Below are positions 10,597 through 21,782 of a stretch of 64,000 nt of DNA, in pieces. The translations under genes were made by a program, and so were the position numbers. The notes beneath the pieces were generated by a model, which was not told where the DNA came from, did no database searches, and saw nothing but the letters and a program-made list of their open reading frames with translations. Location of the stretch: positions 50,186,009 to 50,250,008 of the forward strand of contig CM034233.1 in assembly GCA_019916065.1 (NCBI GenBank), read 5' to 3'. Each line of letters begins with the position of its first letter. Within the stretch, counting starts at the first letter, position 1. The DNA comes from Vitellaria paradoxa. Taxonomy: Eukaryota; Streptophyta; Magnoliopsida; Ericales; Sapotaceae.

Positions 10597-10807
10597 TGAA
10601 ATCAGAGAAAATTTTCTCCTAGATTACTATGCATGCTATACCTCCCGATTTATAATACAAGAGAACATCCGTAGAAAGAATTAAACCCCTACAAATCAGC
10701 TCCTAACATCTACTATAAATAGAAACGTTTCCTAATCTAATTCTACTTCCCAATAATAATTCAATTACAATCCCGCAATCACTGGAATATCTACAGTTTC
10801 CCTATCA
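10597..10807 (-). repeat. 5' LTR of element A
   Basis: On the - strand starts TGATAGGGAAAC and ends TCTGATTTCA next to the primer binding site. A TATA-like ctatttatag sequence lies mid-way. The partner LTR is not in the window. Confidence 0.7.
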
Positions 10808-11014
10808 TTGTTAGCATCTATGTTACAGGTTAGGTTCATTGACATCATATGATTGAAACTCACATCAATAATACATTAGAAACCCTTGATGAAACAAAAA
10901 ATAAAATAAAATAATTGTCATGCAAAATAACAATAATTTCAGGAGACTTCGATGCATCAGCTTAATTTTCCAACTACTAAACAATGAGAATATAAAAGAA
11001 AGAATAAAACTCAC
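10808..11014 (-). other. Start of the GONST1 intron that holds the retrotransposon nest
   Basis: AT-rich intron sequence from donor GTGAG to the border of element A. No coding sequence seen. Confidence 0.7.
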
Positions 11015-11169
11015 GTTTGAGAAAGATAATCCACCTCATTGAATACAAAAATAAGTAGAATTCCCAAAGGCAATGAGATTGTGTTATTGAGTAAAACCAT
11101 TGAAAACTCATTCAAGTTTCCAGATTTCGTAACTTGCTTTGCTGTATCCATGACCCTACGCAAGGTTAG
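11015..11169 (-). CDS. GONST1: GONST1-type gene, coding exon 5 (last in window)
   Basis: 155 bp. Acceptor CAG at 11170-11172, donor GTGAG after 11015. Encodes LTLRRVMDTAKQVTKSGNLN, then FSMVLLNNTISLPLG and FNEVDYLSQ, ending two bases into the next codon. No stop codon, so downstream exons are required. Confidence 0.92.
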
Positions 11170-14100
11170 CTGCACCACAAAGGTTTAAAGATAAACAATC
11201 CTTCAGCTAAAAAATTTAACATCGACAATTAAAATAGATGAGGCAAAGGAATGTGAGAAAGCACTACCCATCCAAAAACTAGAGAAACTAACATTTAACG
11301 ACTTAATAAACTACCCAGAAGAAAGTAACTCAACCAGATATATTGCAGCTAACATCATTCTATGAAGCAGAATAACATATAGCAAACCAGTGCAGTGATT
11401 GAGGTGAATATTCAAAGAGAAAAACTTAATTACATCGATGTGCAAATTTTATGAAATAGGCTTAGAATTGAGCTGAATATACAAATTCGCATAGCAATAA
11501 AAAGCATATGGACGAAAAGCCATTACATCTGCTTAAACCTAGCAGCCAATTAAGTATCTCAAACCTCTTTGAACCTGTTGACATAATTACTGTTGCTAAA
11601 CTAACTGACCTTATTTACTCACTCAGAAAAACATACCTAAAGAAACAACTGACAATAACACTGAAAGCTTTCTAAAACATTTCTTCTTTGTGAGAGGAAA
11701 AACAATGCATGATATATATTTTTATTTGGAAACCAGAACATAAATAAGACATTTAATAAATACTACTTTAATAATGACATTATACCAGTTGACATAAGTT
11801 GTAGTTGTATTGTTGGAAAAAAAAAAAAAAGGGTTTTCAAACATTCAACGTCAAACTCCAAGGGAAAAGTGATGGTATAACTGCATAATATAGACAAGGT
11901 GGTTAGACATTGCAGGGCAATGGCGTTTTTAGAATTTTTTTAAAATATTGCAGTTAAACTGCTGTGAAAAGCAATTGACCAGGAATAGTATCTTCAGAAG
12001 GAGAAATAGGAAGACAAAAAAAAATGAAAAATTAAAATGAAAAGGATTGTTGAGACCCGTGATCAGATCCTCTGGAACAGTTCCCTGCTCAGCAATCAAC
12101 CAAGAGAAATCATTCATTAATCTCTTTCCCTTGCATCACTTTTTGACTAGCCTGCTGACTCTCCAAAAGTTCCTTCTGTTTGCTGGCTGGTTTATTCCCA
12201 GCAACCTCTATTAAATCCCAACTTACTCAATTTGACAATATGTATATATTTGTAAGGAAATCACTAGACACTGAATTTCCTACAGGAAATGACATCTCCC
12301 ACTCAACCATGAGGGGTTGACTGAACAACAAACACATGAAACAAACAAATAAAGAGACCAATGAAAACGGGAAAACAAAAGTCAAAAGCTATCATGTATG
12401 GTACAGTATCGAAGGAAGAGGAGGATAACAAAATGAAGCACTCACAGAATATGATGCTGTCAAGAAACAATTAATAATCTGCCATGTGTACCCAACAGCA
12501 TGAAAAGAAATATCCGTAATTCCTCCAGAGATTGCAGATATAATCTGCACAACAGCAGAAATGCAACCCCTCTTCAAACTTCATGAATAAACCTTCCCCA
12601 AATATTCACACACGAAAAAATAAATAACAAAATTTAAATAATATATTGTAGATGGATAAGCATACATAGAGCTTCAGAAGTAAAATGTGGATAAGCTTTA
12701 AAAAAGTGAAATAATGCTAAAGAACTACACAAAGAAGTAAAAAAAGTATTTATACAAGCAACAAGATGTGTAAAAATATATCTGCTCAAGACATATAAAG
12801 CCATTGTACTGGCATTCAAAAGATATTGCATTAAGCATAAGCCACATAGCACCCACCAAGAAGTTCTAGCCACAGAGCATCTAAGTTCCCACCAAAGCCA
12901 GATTGTAAACCTTACGTAAATAGCCCAGGTAACCTAAGCCTTAGTTATTAAAGAATTTACTTCCTTGGTCATCCTATCAGAGAGGAAGATGAGAAAACAT
13001 TTTATTATTTCTCAGAATTAATTATGACTTACATATAAAGCACATAACAAAGAAAAAGAAAAAAATAAATTTAAAGCTATTAGATAGAAGAAATGTTACA
13101 TTACTAATGCAAGCACCAAGCTCAATAACTGACAGGAGAGTAAAATATTGATCATATCCATTTAAAGTCCCAAAGAATTGGGGAAAATAATCCGAATCCC
13201 AAAAGAAGTCTTCATCATTCAACATACCATTAAGAATAAAGCAGCCCACACTCTACTGTCGTGGTGCTTATTGAACAAATATATTTCACCAACTGCAGTT
13301 ATCACATTCGTAACGTTCTTCAAGATTGTGACCATAGCGACATTAATATACTTCAGACTGCAAACAATACAGATCATAATTAACTCACACACTGAAAATG
13401 AGAGTATTTCTATTTTCAACTGACTAATTAAGGCGAAAATGAGTTGGCTCAATAAGCACAATACTTCAACAATTCACAAATTATAACTGGTCTTGCAGCC
13501 TCTAGAGATGAATCCCAGCATCACAGAAAAAACTTCCAAAGAAAAAGAAGCCAAAATTCATAATTCATCAGTTAAGATAACATATATCCACGTGAGATAA
13601 AAACGATAACATTGTTCCATAAAACAGCCCAAAATTATTCAAGCCACATGAAATTTGGAATGTAGATATCCAAATATGACAACTATATCTGTTTAGTTAG
13701 CTTGATATATATTGTTGGGCTCACTCCTAATAACTTAGGATTTTGAGATAGCAAGTCACTTTACATACCTCCTAGGAAGTCCTAGGCTACCTCCTAGGAA
13801 GTCCTACATTCAAGTCTTGTTATCTGCATTTGCCCCCCATGTAATGACCCGAATTTTAATATATTATATTTTATTAGTTTCCGTATTATTTTATTCGATT
13901 AATCTAGCGCTGTAACTAATTAATTGTCCATTTGGAAATTTATAATTTTATTTATCTTGTTGTCGGGTAAATTGTCTAAATTTTAGGGTCTTGTATGTAA
14001 TTTTCGCAAAATCCTAAGCCTATTATTAGATTACTATATATACATAGATAAAGATGTGTGTACCACACACACACACACAACTCAGTGGATTAAACATGGG

Positions 14101-15822
14101 TTATCCATGAGAACCTAAACCTTTTGAAGGACAAAACTTATTTTCTCCACGTGGACTAGCTAACTTCATTAGCACCATGTACAAATACATGACTTGTATA
14201 TGTGAAACAAGGGAGTGATTTTGAGACGGGGAGATGCGGTTTAAAAAAACAGAGAGATTTTCACTTGAGGAAAAAAATGATCTGAGGGAGAGTTTTCTTG
14301 TCAAATCGAAGAAAGGAAGAACTGTACCTTTGTGCAAAAGCTTTACAGAGGTAGGGATTTTATTCTTTTGTTTAATTATGTTTTAGATTCTTGGATGGGG
14401 ATGATGGAAGACATAATGTTAAATAAATAATGTTGGGTTATTGTGTGGAATTGCAAATAATAAATTAGAAAATAAATCAGTCTTATTTAATTTGTGAACT
14501 GTGTAAATTGTTGAAAATTTATTTTATTTTGCAAAGTCTTGAATTATTTATTACCTACATGAATTTGATATGGTTGTTTATTTAATGTTGACATTTTTAT
14601 AAGATGTGATTATCAATTTGATACAAATTTTATGATATTAAAATTTTATATTTATCTTATTTTATTAAGATAAACTGAGATTTGAATGTATGTTGTATTG
14701 AGATTTGATTTTGGTTGAAAGATATTGATAAACAGTGGGTGTATATATACCCATGGGTTGGAAGTCCCTAGACCTACGAAGGAGTTTGGTTATCATTCTA
14801 TTAGGCTAATAACCTACATAAAAACGTTGATCCCCACATATAGCATATTTTCCTCAATTGTGTGAGAGAATGCAGATACCTACGATAGCATATTTACATG
14901 GCTCAGGCCTAGATGCAGACAGTGTGGATTGATAAATTCTGACGGGACCCGTTGGCTACATGTCAATCGTGCAGAGTAACTAGAACCATATGAGTTTTGG
15001 TATTTGATTGTGATTAAAATTCGATTATTAAATACTATTTTGAATAATACAAATGATACGGTTTTTCATTTTAGGTTAACAGTTGTTGATTGTACAATCA
15101 ATTATTCATGATAATGGCATAGTAGGACATTTTTTTTTTCTATGTTTTGTGCATAGTAACAGTCACCTAGTAGGATAAGGCTTATGTTGTTGTTGTTGTT
15201 GTTTTGTGCATAGTAAATATGTGGTTTAATACTAACTCCCCTATAATTGATATTGCAAGTCTAAGCGCTGTGTAACCTGAGCATTTGGTTGGGCCCGTTG
15301 GGCGAGGAGTTTATTTTTTATTTATTTCTTTTGCCATTTAGTATCTGTTGTGAAGCAGCATTTGTATGGTAATGTACCAAACTTATGATTGCGTTTCTAG
15401 ACCAGGTTGAGTCCAATTGTATATGGAGCTTGGTAACCAAGTTTATAGCTAGAATTGTACAGTTATTTATGTAATTTATATTTTGTTCGCTCCATATATT
15501 GTGGTTTTGCTCGAATATGGCGTTATAGATGATGGGCTATACGTTTACATGTGATTAGTTCATGTCCTCGAGTTATGGAAATTCAGGGCTTGACACGCCA
15601 ACCCCCCAAGAGTTTTATTTGTACACTATGTTTTGTTTGTGTTGGTACGCCTATTTAGCGTTAGTTCGGCTTGTTTGCCTTTCTAGGCCATGAACAAGAC
15701 GAGGTCGCATACGAATAAAGCATTAAGTTAGCTGGGTGCATTTCTTTACGGCTTAAGCTTTTAGAATAATTGGTGACTTCACAAGGTCTTCCACATCTGC
15801 ATAGAAAGAGGCCTAAGAAAGG

Positions 15823-15866
<44 letters not shown>

Positions 15867-17210
15867 ACACATAAGGAAAATTTGATGTCTCATGTTATCA
15901 CTCCAACATGCAGATTTCACCATTGGTGCTAGTGCTACCGGTCTTAACTCAGGTTAAACACATAAGTGTAAGAAAAGTTGAGATTCTCCAGTTCTCAGTT
16001 ACAAGACCATAATTCATGGGTCTGTGAGTTGCCCGGATGATGCAAAAAAACTGACACACCCCATTAAAAATAAAAATCTAAAAAATGTAAGGATTCCAAA
16101 TATTCCCATATTGCAAAGATTGAAGCCTGCTCCTCTGTATTTAGAATTTTAGGCCGAGCATCATCAAATACAGGCCTCACTAATACTTGCTCAAAAGGAG
16201 AACAAAGTAGTAAAAACAAAGAGAAATAAAAAGCAGGACAGGAGTCCACATGCCAATATAATACACGATTCAGAATTTAGAGAAGATCAGTGAACCTAAA
16301 GTTTTATAAGGCATCAGTTAGACTTGCTATATTATATCATCAACAGATACTTTTGCATTTGCAATTTGAGAAAGAGAAAAAAAAATGAAGAAGAAGAATA
16401 GAGTCAAAATCCAACCTAATTAAACAGATCCAAAATTGAATAAACTAATCTAAAAAAAAATCAATATAGCAACCAAGACTTGAAATGATTTTCCTTTCTG
16501 ATTTTCAACAAAAACAGGTACAAGCAAAAATCTGCAACAGCTTAAATAGACATAGAAATATCAAAAGATAGATATCTTTCAATGTAAAGACAGCTTTACC
16601 AATAAACAACTGAGATGCCAGAGACCAGAACATTTACGATATTAAGTTAGCTGAACAAATAATTAAAATAGGGTAACAGCTATGCATAGAAACGAAAAAA
16701 CAAGACTTCCCACCTAAACATGCTTGTGACTAGCATCCCGACAAATATGACATTCACAGGAAACCAGACCTTAATCAATCTCCATGTCAATGGTTCTGTT
16801 GTTATTACACTGAAGAAACTCAACAGGGACACAATAACCACTGAGACAAAGTTCTGCACACACAAACAGATAAGAAAGTCATCAGTATCGAAAATGTATT
16901 TCCTTCCCAGAATCAATACAAATTAAATCTCTAAGACACCAAAGTTACAATCTCTATTATCAATCAACTAATAAGTTAAATGTGAAAACAACCTGGTAGA
17001 GCATCAAAAATATCCCGGCACTAAATCATAGCCGGAAAGGACATACTTGTTCACCAGTATCATGCTACAGGATGAAATACAATATGCCAGGCCAGATAGC
17101 AAGGCCTGGTTGGGTATTTTAACTGTCTTGCTACTTCGTATTGCCTTCTCATGGTCCTTTTCCAATTTACCACCTTCTACATCAATCTCATCACTACCAT
17201 GAGTCTTCAT
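11015..17210 (-). CDS. GONST1: GONST1-type Golgi GDP-mannose transporter, five N-terminal coding exons; 3' exons not in window
   Basis: Known of the family: GONST1 exchanges cytosolic GDP-sugar for GMP across the Golgi membrane and supplies GDP-mannose for sphingolipid (GIPC) glycosylation; about ten membrane spans. Seen: exons 16993-17210, 16714-16853, 13228-13357, 12446-12544 and 11015-11169, all with GT/AG borders and phases that join. Motifs in order: ALLSGLAYCISSCSMILVNK, ITTEPLTWRLIKVWFPVNVI, YINVAMVTILKNVTNVITAV, FNKHHDSRVWAALF, SGGITDISFHAVGYTWQI, and FSMVLLNNTISLPLG (the FYNN-type nucleotide-sugar motif). The last exon ends two bases into a codon, so translation must continue; the exons carrying the GSLNK (GALNK) motif are missing, and a copia/gypsy nest begins at 10807. 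Coding exon 1 lacks one base in a T run, shifting the frame. Start chosen at ATG 17210, matching the short charged N terminus of the family. Confidence 0.92.
11170..13227 (-). other. GONST1 introns flanking exon 4
   Basis: Two AT-rich introns (11170-12445 and 12545-13227). I see no genes, RNA genes or clear mobile elements in them. Confidence 0.6.
12446..12544 (-). CDS. GONST1: GONST1-type gene, coding exon 4
   Basis: 99 bp (33 codons, phase 0 at both ends). Acceptor CAG at 12545-12547, donor GTGAGTG after 12446. Encodes IISAISGGITDISFHAVGYT through NCFLTASYS. Confidence 0.93.
13228..13357 (-). CDS. GONST1: GONST1-type gene, coding exon 3
   Basis: 130 bp. Acceptor CAG at 13358-13360, donor GTATG after 13228. 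Encodes LKYINVAMVTILKNVTNVIT through RVWAALFLM, the most conserved stretch of the plant transporters. Confidence 0.94.
13840..15595 (+). mobile_element. Solo LTR of a Ty3/gypsy element in GONST1 intron
   Basis: Starts TGTAATGACCCGAATTT and ends GAAATTCAGGGCTTGACA, the inverted-end pattern (TGTaAtgaCCC and GGGcttgACA) typical of Del/Tekay-like chromovirus LTRs. Flanking 5-mers are cccca (13835-13839) and cgcca (15596-15600), matching at 4 of 5. No internal region, primer binding site or second LTR adjoins it, so it is a solo LTR left by LTR-LTR recombination. It contains a (GTT)n run near 15186-15203 and an ACAC run near 14064-14079. Which strand is sense is by convention of the TG start. Confidence 0.75.
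15596..16713 (-). other. GONST1 intron remainder
   Basis: AT-rich intron between the solo LTR and coding exon 2. It contains the CT microsatellite at about 15826-15863; otherwise nothing recognised. Confidence 0.6.
15826..15863 (+). repeat. (CT)n microsatellite
   Basis: Nearly uninterrupted CT dinucleotide run of about 19 units. Confidence 0.95.
16714..16853 (-). CDS. GONST1: GONST1-type gene, coding exon 2
   Basis: 140 bp. Acceptor CAG at 16854-16856, donor GTGGG after 16714. Encodes NFVSVVIVSLLSFF, the TTEPLTWRLIK loop and WFPVNVIFVGMLVTSMF; ends two bases into a Ser codon completed by the next exon. Confidence 0.93.
16854..16992 (-). other. Short GONST1 intron
   Basis: 139 bp between coding exons 1 and 2, GT at 16991-16992, AG at 16854-16855, pyrimidine-rich before the acceptor. 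Confidence 0.85.
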
Positions 17211-17222
17211 TGCAAAAGTCAC
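16993..17222 (-). CDS. GONST1: GONST1-type gene, exon with start codon
   Basis: The acceptor AG is at 17223-17224; ATG at 17210 starts MKTHGSDEIDVEGGK. The donor GT follows at 16991-16992. Reading gives the cytosolic N terminus and the first membrane span. Near 17022-17025 the - strand reads GATTTAGTGCC where an extra T is needed to reach the expected AGIFLMLYQ end, so as assembled the frame ends in TGA about 10 codons early. Confidence 0.9.
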
Positions 17223-17367
17223 CTATGCATAAACAATTTCAAAATCATTAACTTTGGTAGTCAGAGTTCAAAACTGCATTGTAGTATGCCGGCTCAATAT
17301 TTAGAGAATGAAAAATATATAAATTCGAAAGCCACATACAATAAAATGTTATTAGATTTAAAAATGT

Positions 17368-17500
17368 TACAGAATGAAATACAATATGCAAGGCAAGATA
17401 GCAAGGCTTGGTTGGGCATTTTAACTATCTTGTTACTTCATATTGTCTTCTTGGGGTCCTTTTTCAATTCACCACCTTCTACATCAATACCATCATTATT
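17368..17500 (-). pseudogene. Decayed partial duplicate of GONST1 coding exon 1
   Basis: Aligns without gaps to 17066-17198 at a constant offset of 302 bases, roughly 86-88 percent identical by eye. On the - strand it still reads GIDVEGGELKKD and NQALLSCLAYCISFC, but an in-frame TGA interrupts it and no splice sites are kept. It lies upstream of the real exon, in the 5' UTR intron, so it is a tandem duplication that has since decayed. Many differences are C/T or G/A changes. Confidence 0.85.
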
Positions 17501-17933
17501 AAGTGTGGGTACCTGGTCCACATCAGCAAGACTCAGGCCAAGTCAACACCTGGATAGGACATCAAGATGCACCACGCAACCATAGGATGACCAATTACCT
17601 TCCACAAGCAGGTCTCTAATCCCATGTCAGCTCACCCAATGCCCCATAAGGCTAATGTGTTAGAAAATGAGCCAAACAATGTATACCATATTTTTGGTGG
17701 CTAACATTTACCACGTTGTAGAATGTTGCATTTAATACAATTCAATTCAACCAGTATGTCTACACCATGAAGTAGCTATATTCATGGTTTCCTATTATAA
17801 CTTGGTTGTGGTGTGATTCCTTTTAAATTAAGAAAACCATACTGATAATTCATCAATTTTCAAAGGATCATTAATATCTAGTTGTGGCTTGTTTCTTTCT
17901 CATTATTACTAGTTGTCGTTATTTGTTAGTGCT

Positions 17934-19170
17934 AATGTAATTAGTATGGGTGTATTTTAGCATGTATACATTTATCTTATCTTATTAGCATAAATACAGC
18001 ACAACCAACCTTATTTTAAAAGTTAAGTCATTCAGTTCATTCTAGTCTCTTGACAAGGTATGAGAGCAATGATTGTAACCCCTCTTAGTCCAATTAGTCT
18101 AACGATTATTAGGGTATTTGTGTGTATCAAGATCCCTAGCCATGACCACATCTTACAGCCGTGTCTGCAGTAAGTACTTCCGATCAATTATCTACAATTG
18201 TCATCTAATCTCCACCAGCCTAGCCCACCAATTTATCATTGTCGGAAGGCACCAAACATGGAGTTGTGACCCATTGTAAAGAAGGATCTCACAAACCTAG
18301 TCTATTTGTAAAGAAGTTGTCTCAACCATCTCAAACCGAGTCACTTTTCTGCCAAACAACCACATCATACCCAACACCATCCTTTGGCGACAATAACGGT
18401 ACCAAACTCATTGCCAGAAAATAGCCCAACACACACATCCCACACGTTTTCCTCCGAGCGCCTAAATCTCACACATAGAGTAGCTAATAGAGTGAGATGA
18501 ACATGATAAAATTTTTCCAGTGTACATGCCTCTTTCCATCATGTCTCCTAGTCTAGTTTGTTCTTCAATCCAAAGCTTTAACTGAAATCACACACAGGCT
18601 CTGCCACAATATTCAACATCTAATTTACCTCCAGTTTGAAATCTCAGTAGACTAGTTAGTCTAATTCCACTCCAATCTAGTTTTGCTGGACCTCTATTTT
18701 TTGTGCTAGACCAATTTGATTCCCATAATGTTCTTATTTCAGCCCAATCTATCCCTAGTTCATGCTCTAACCCAGTATGATAAGCATAAACACATCACTA
18801 AAATCTTCTCCTGTGTCTCAAATGATAAAAATTATGATACATGGATTCAAAGGATGCCACAATGTTTGTTTGTTGTTATGGAGTTCAATGGAACCAAACA
18901 TTGCATACAAGTGAACTCACCTGGATACATGGAAGGAAATCTAAAACTATATCTGTTTGTTGTTTCTAAGCAATATCAACCACATGTATAACTTGCCATT
19001 GAAATTCTTTTAGGTGCAATAGACACAAATTACTTTGCTTCTCTAAAACAAGTTTACGAGGAGTTAAACATTCTACAACTATTGTTCATGGATGTAAGAT
19101 GCAAAAGCAGCATAAGCAAATGGTTGTACTATGATTTCATGCGAACCTAGAAATTGAATTTGAATAAGTT
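17934..19170 (+). mobile_element. Possible Ty1/copia remnant in 5' UTR intron
   Basis: A possible short LTR (17934-18055, TGTTAG to TTGACA) is followed by aggtatgagagca (18056-18068), one base off a Met-type primer binding site. Further on, 18716-19150 encodes pieces resembling copia gag (NDKNYDTWIQRM; then VYEELNILQLLFMDV), with stops. No second LTR is seen, and a LINE abuts its right end. The family call is weak. Confidence 0.4.
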
Positions 19171-19175
19171 TTTCA

Positions 19176-19800
19176 TTTTTTTTTTTTTTTGGGGGGGGGG
19201 GGAATTGGTAACAATAATATCTATTAAAAGTTATAAGAAAATACAAGAATAAGCATCAAGCCAATGCCCACAAAAAGGTTACAACCCACCCACGGCTAAA
19301 CCACCATAAAGTCAGTAAAATATAAAAACGAATCTAAATCTAGATCAACCCCACCCGCCCTCCAACTATGCAGATAATAAAAAACTCTTCCCCCTATATA
19401 TTGGCATCTCAACTACTTTAAAAATTATCCTATTCCTCTCTTTCCTTATCAGCCACAAAAAAAAAAAAGGAATAGAGTTGCATTCAAGTCATTTTCTTAG
19501 AACGACTTGGCTTGTAATTCCACCAAGAATTCAAAAACGTCTTTAAATCTTTAGGGAAAACCTATTGTACCACACATTGCAGACCCAACCACAATGAATA
19601 AATATGCTCAATGGATTCTCCTTGCATTTTACAAAGACAAAACCTACTTACTAACACTTGACCTCACCTTTGCAAATTATCAATAGTGAGGATCCTCCCC
19701 CGAACCACACACCAAATAAAAAACAACACTTTAGTAGGGATTCCACGCCTTCGTATTTTCCTCCAAGGAAAATGCACATCGCCCCCTCAAACATTTTCTA
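19176..19800 (-). mobile_element. 5'-truncated LINE (L1-type) 3' end
   Basis: On the - strand, 19790 down to 19400 reads as the C-terminal zf-RVT region of plant L1-type LINEs: FPWRKIRRRGIPTKVLFFIW, RGRILTIDNLQR, a C-L-C-K-x-G-E-S-I-E-H segment, then FIHCGWVCNVW after a frameshift, and WLIRKERN. It ends in a poly(A) tail (T run 19176-19190 on +), preceded by an unusual run of 12 C. Frameshifts and stops show it is dead; the 5' truncation is typical of LINE insertions. Confidence 0.78.
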
Positions 19801-21782
19801 GGATTATGCATGCTATATCTCAAGACTCATCCGATCCTACTCATTTTGCTCTTTTGAGCCAAAATACCAATTGTAGGGGTTTTGGCAGACAAATGTCGCA
19901 ACAAATCATTGGGACCACAGTAGCCATGGGTGAGGTAGGCATGTGATGGTCATAGTACAGGACAACAATGAACTGCAATCATTAAGGTAAAGATAATCAT
20001 TATAGGGATCAATAGATCTATTTGTCAAACCTCCCCATATGGCCTATGTTGTCCATTCTGATTCTTCTACACAGGATCCCACTACAAATGAATATCCACA
20101 GACAATTACTCTTTTTTGAGAAGAGTAGTTTAAGCTCCTACATCGCCAAGATAATCCTATTGATTGTTTGTCTATTCATTTTCCTAATTCTTTGGTCATT
20201 ATTCTTGTGCCTCAAACCATACGTATGGGACATCAACATTATTTTTTGTTATTTAGATATCACATCCCTGCTTTCCATTAAACTTTTGCCATCCATATCT
20301 CTACGTGATCAAAGCAAGCACAAATACTCTAAAGACAAATATAAAAATTGATTATGCCAACTAAAATCATAGTTTTGGACTGAAATCAACTCTTGCACAA
20401 AGAAAACTGAGAAACTGAAGGTATGAGCCCCAAATAACATTCAATCGCATGGTCAAAATGAATACCAATTCTCAAGTAGAAAAATGTCTCTTTCTCGACG
20501 TGGGTCATGTCTGTCTTCAAAAAAAAAAAGCCCTCAAAAGTACAAATCTGGTTGTCAATAATACACCAGAACAAAATCCATAGAACAATGCTTAGGGCCA
20601 CTTAAGTAAAAGCTCAACATAACCACATGGCGAAACATGGCACTCTTGTGCACCACGTAACCTTTAAGCACCCAAGACCCTTTTCAGCTCTACCAAATGG
20701 AAACTCAACATTGAATATTAATATCAATAAAGCAAAATTGTCAAGTAATTTTCACTTCAAAAAAACAAACTCATCCAATGAGACACAACGCTGGTAAATC
20801 CTAAAGAAGCCCATCCTATTCACAAGTTTTTGTTGACTCAAATAACTACCTCAAGCCACAAATTGCAGATCAATATTATAAAGTAGCAGGCACCTCTACC
20901 TGAAGCTGCAAATTGCAGATCAACATTATAAAGTAGCAGACTGGGTGTCTCTTGAGATACTTATGGATGCAACCTTCCTAGAAAAGCAGGATAATTAGGT
21001 AAAGGCAAATCTGTTCATTTCCTACACCATCTAGACTGCACTCTTCTTATTAAAAAAAAAAAAATTATATTTGCACCTTTTGTCTTCAATTTCTATTCCA
21101 CCAACCGACAAATATAAAAAGCTTTTACAGTTCTACCGCACGAATTTTCCTCAAATCAACTAATGTTCAAAGAAATCAAAAACTCTTGTCAAGAAGCCCG
21201 ACAACACATAAGAGGATGGCCTCAACCTTAAAACCTAATGTTAAGGCGAAGAAAGTCCAACTCTTAGATAGAGGGAATAACTCTTCTAATGGGGCGATGT
21301 GGACCACTACAAACAACTCTATTGAACTTAACACACTAATTTATCAGCCTTTACCCCTGGAAATTATGGCATTTAACTACTTTGAAAGTTTCCATATTGA
21401 AACATTTAACTATTGTGAACAACAGTAAACTCACTTCTTGGGTTCAATTGTGTGTCTGTCCCCATGTGTGCATGTGCTTGTAAATATGCAGAAGGAGAAT
21501 AAAATAAGACAAAGAAAATAACAACCACAACGTTCAGATATACACACACACAGATATACAATTATTCATAGATATCAAACCTTATCAGTTTTACGTCAAG
21601 CAATAAACACCTATTACATCAAGCAACAAACACGTGTATATATATATATATATATAAGAATTAAAAAGAAGAACACCACATAAACCCATTTGATGTTCAT
21701 CAAAGCATACTAAAACTAAACCCAGAAAACAAACAATTAAAAGAACCCATGTGAGGAGAAAGAGAAGAGAGAGAATAATTAC
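19801..21782 (-). other. Rest of the GONST1 5' UTR intron
   Basis: AT-rich. Contains the 50-bp tandem repeat at 20852-20941 and a TA run at about 21635-21655. ORFs here have no family resemblance. Confidence 0.55.
20852..20941 (+). repeat. 50-bp tandem duplication
   Basis: aattgcagatcaatattata at 20861 recurs at 20911 with one change; about 1.8 copies, period 50. Confidence 0.85.

Larger units (their letters stand above)
8911..10807 (-). mobile_element. Element A: Ty1/copia retrotransposon, 5' portion, host of element B
   Basis: On the - strand: a 211-bp LTR (10597-10807), a degenerate primer binding site, a leader, a gag gene with zinc knuckle and the start of the protease, cut off at 8911 by element B. 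The rest of pol and the 3' LTR must lie beyond elements B and C to the left. Multiple stops show it is dead. It is inserted 207 bp past the exon-5 splice donor of the GONST1-type gene (11014), in the same orientation as that gene. Confidence 0.85.

Noticed and set aside
17151..17585. 144-codon + strand ORF
   Set aside because: Antisense of the GONST1 exon and of its decayed duplicate.
20022..20351. 109-codon hydrophobic + strand ORF
   Set aside because: No family resemblance; AT-rich intron sequence often gives Leu/Ile/Phe-rich chance ORFs.
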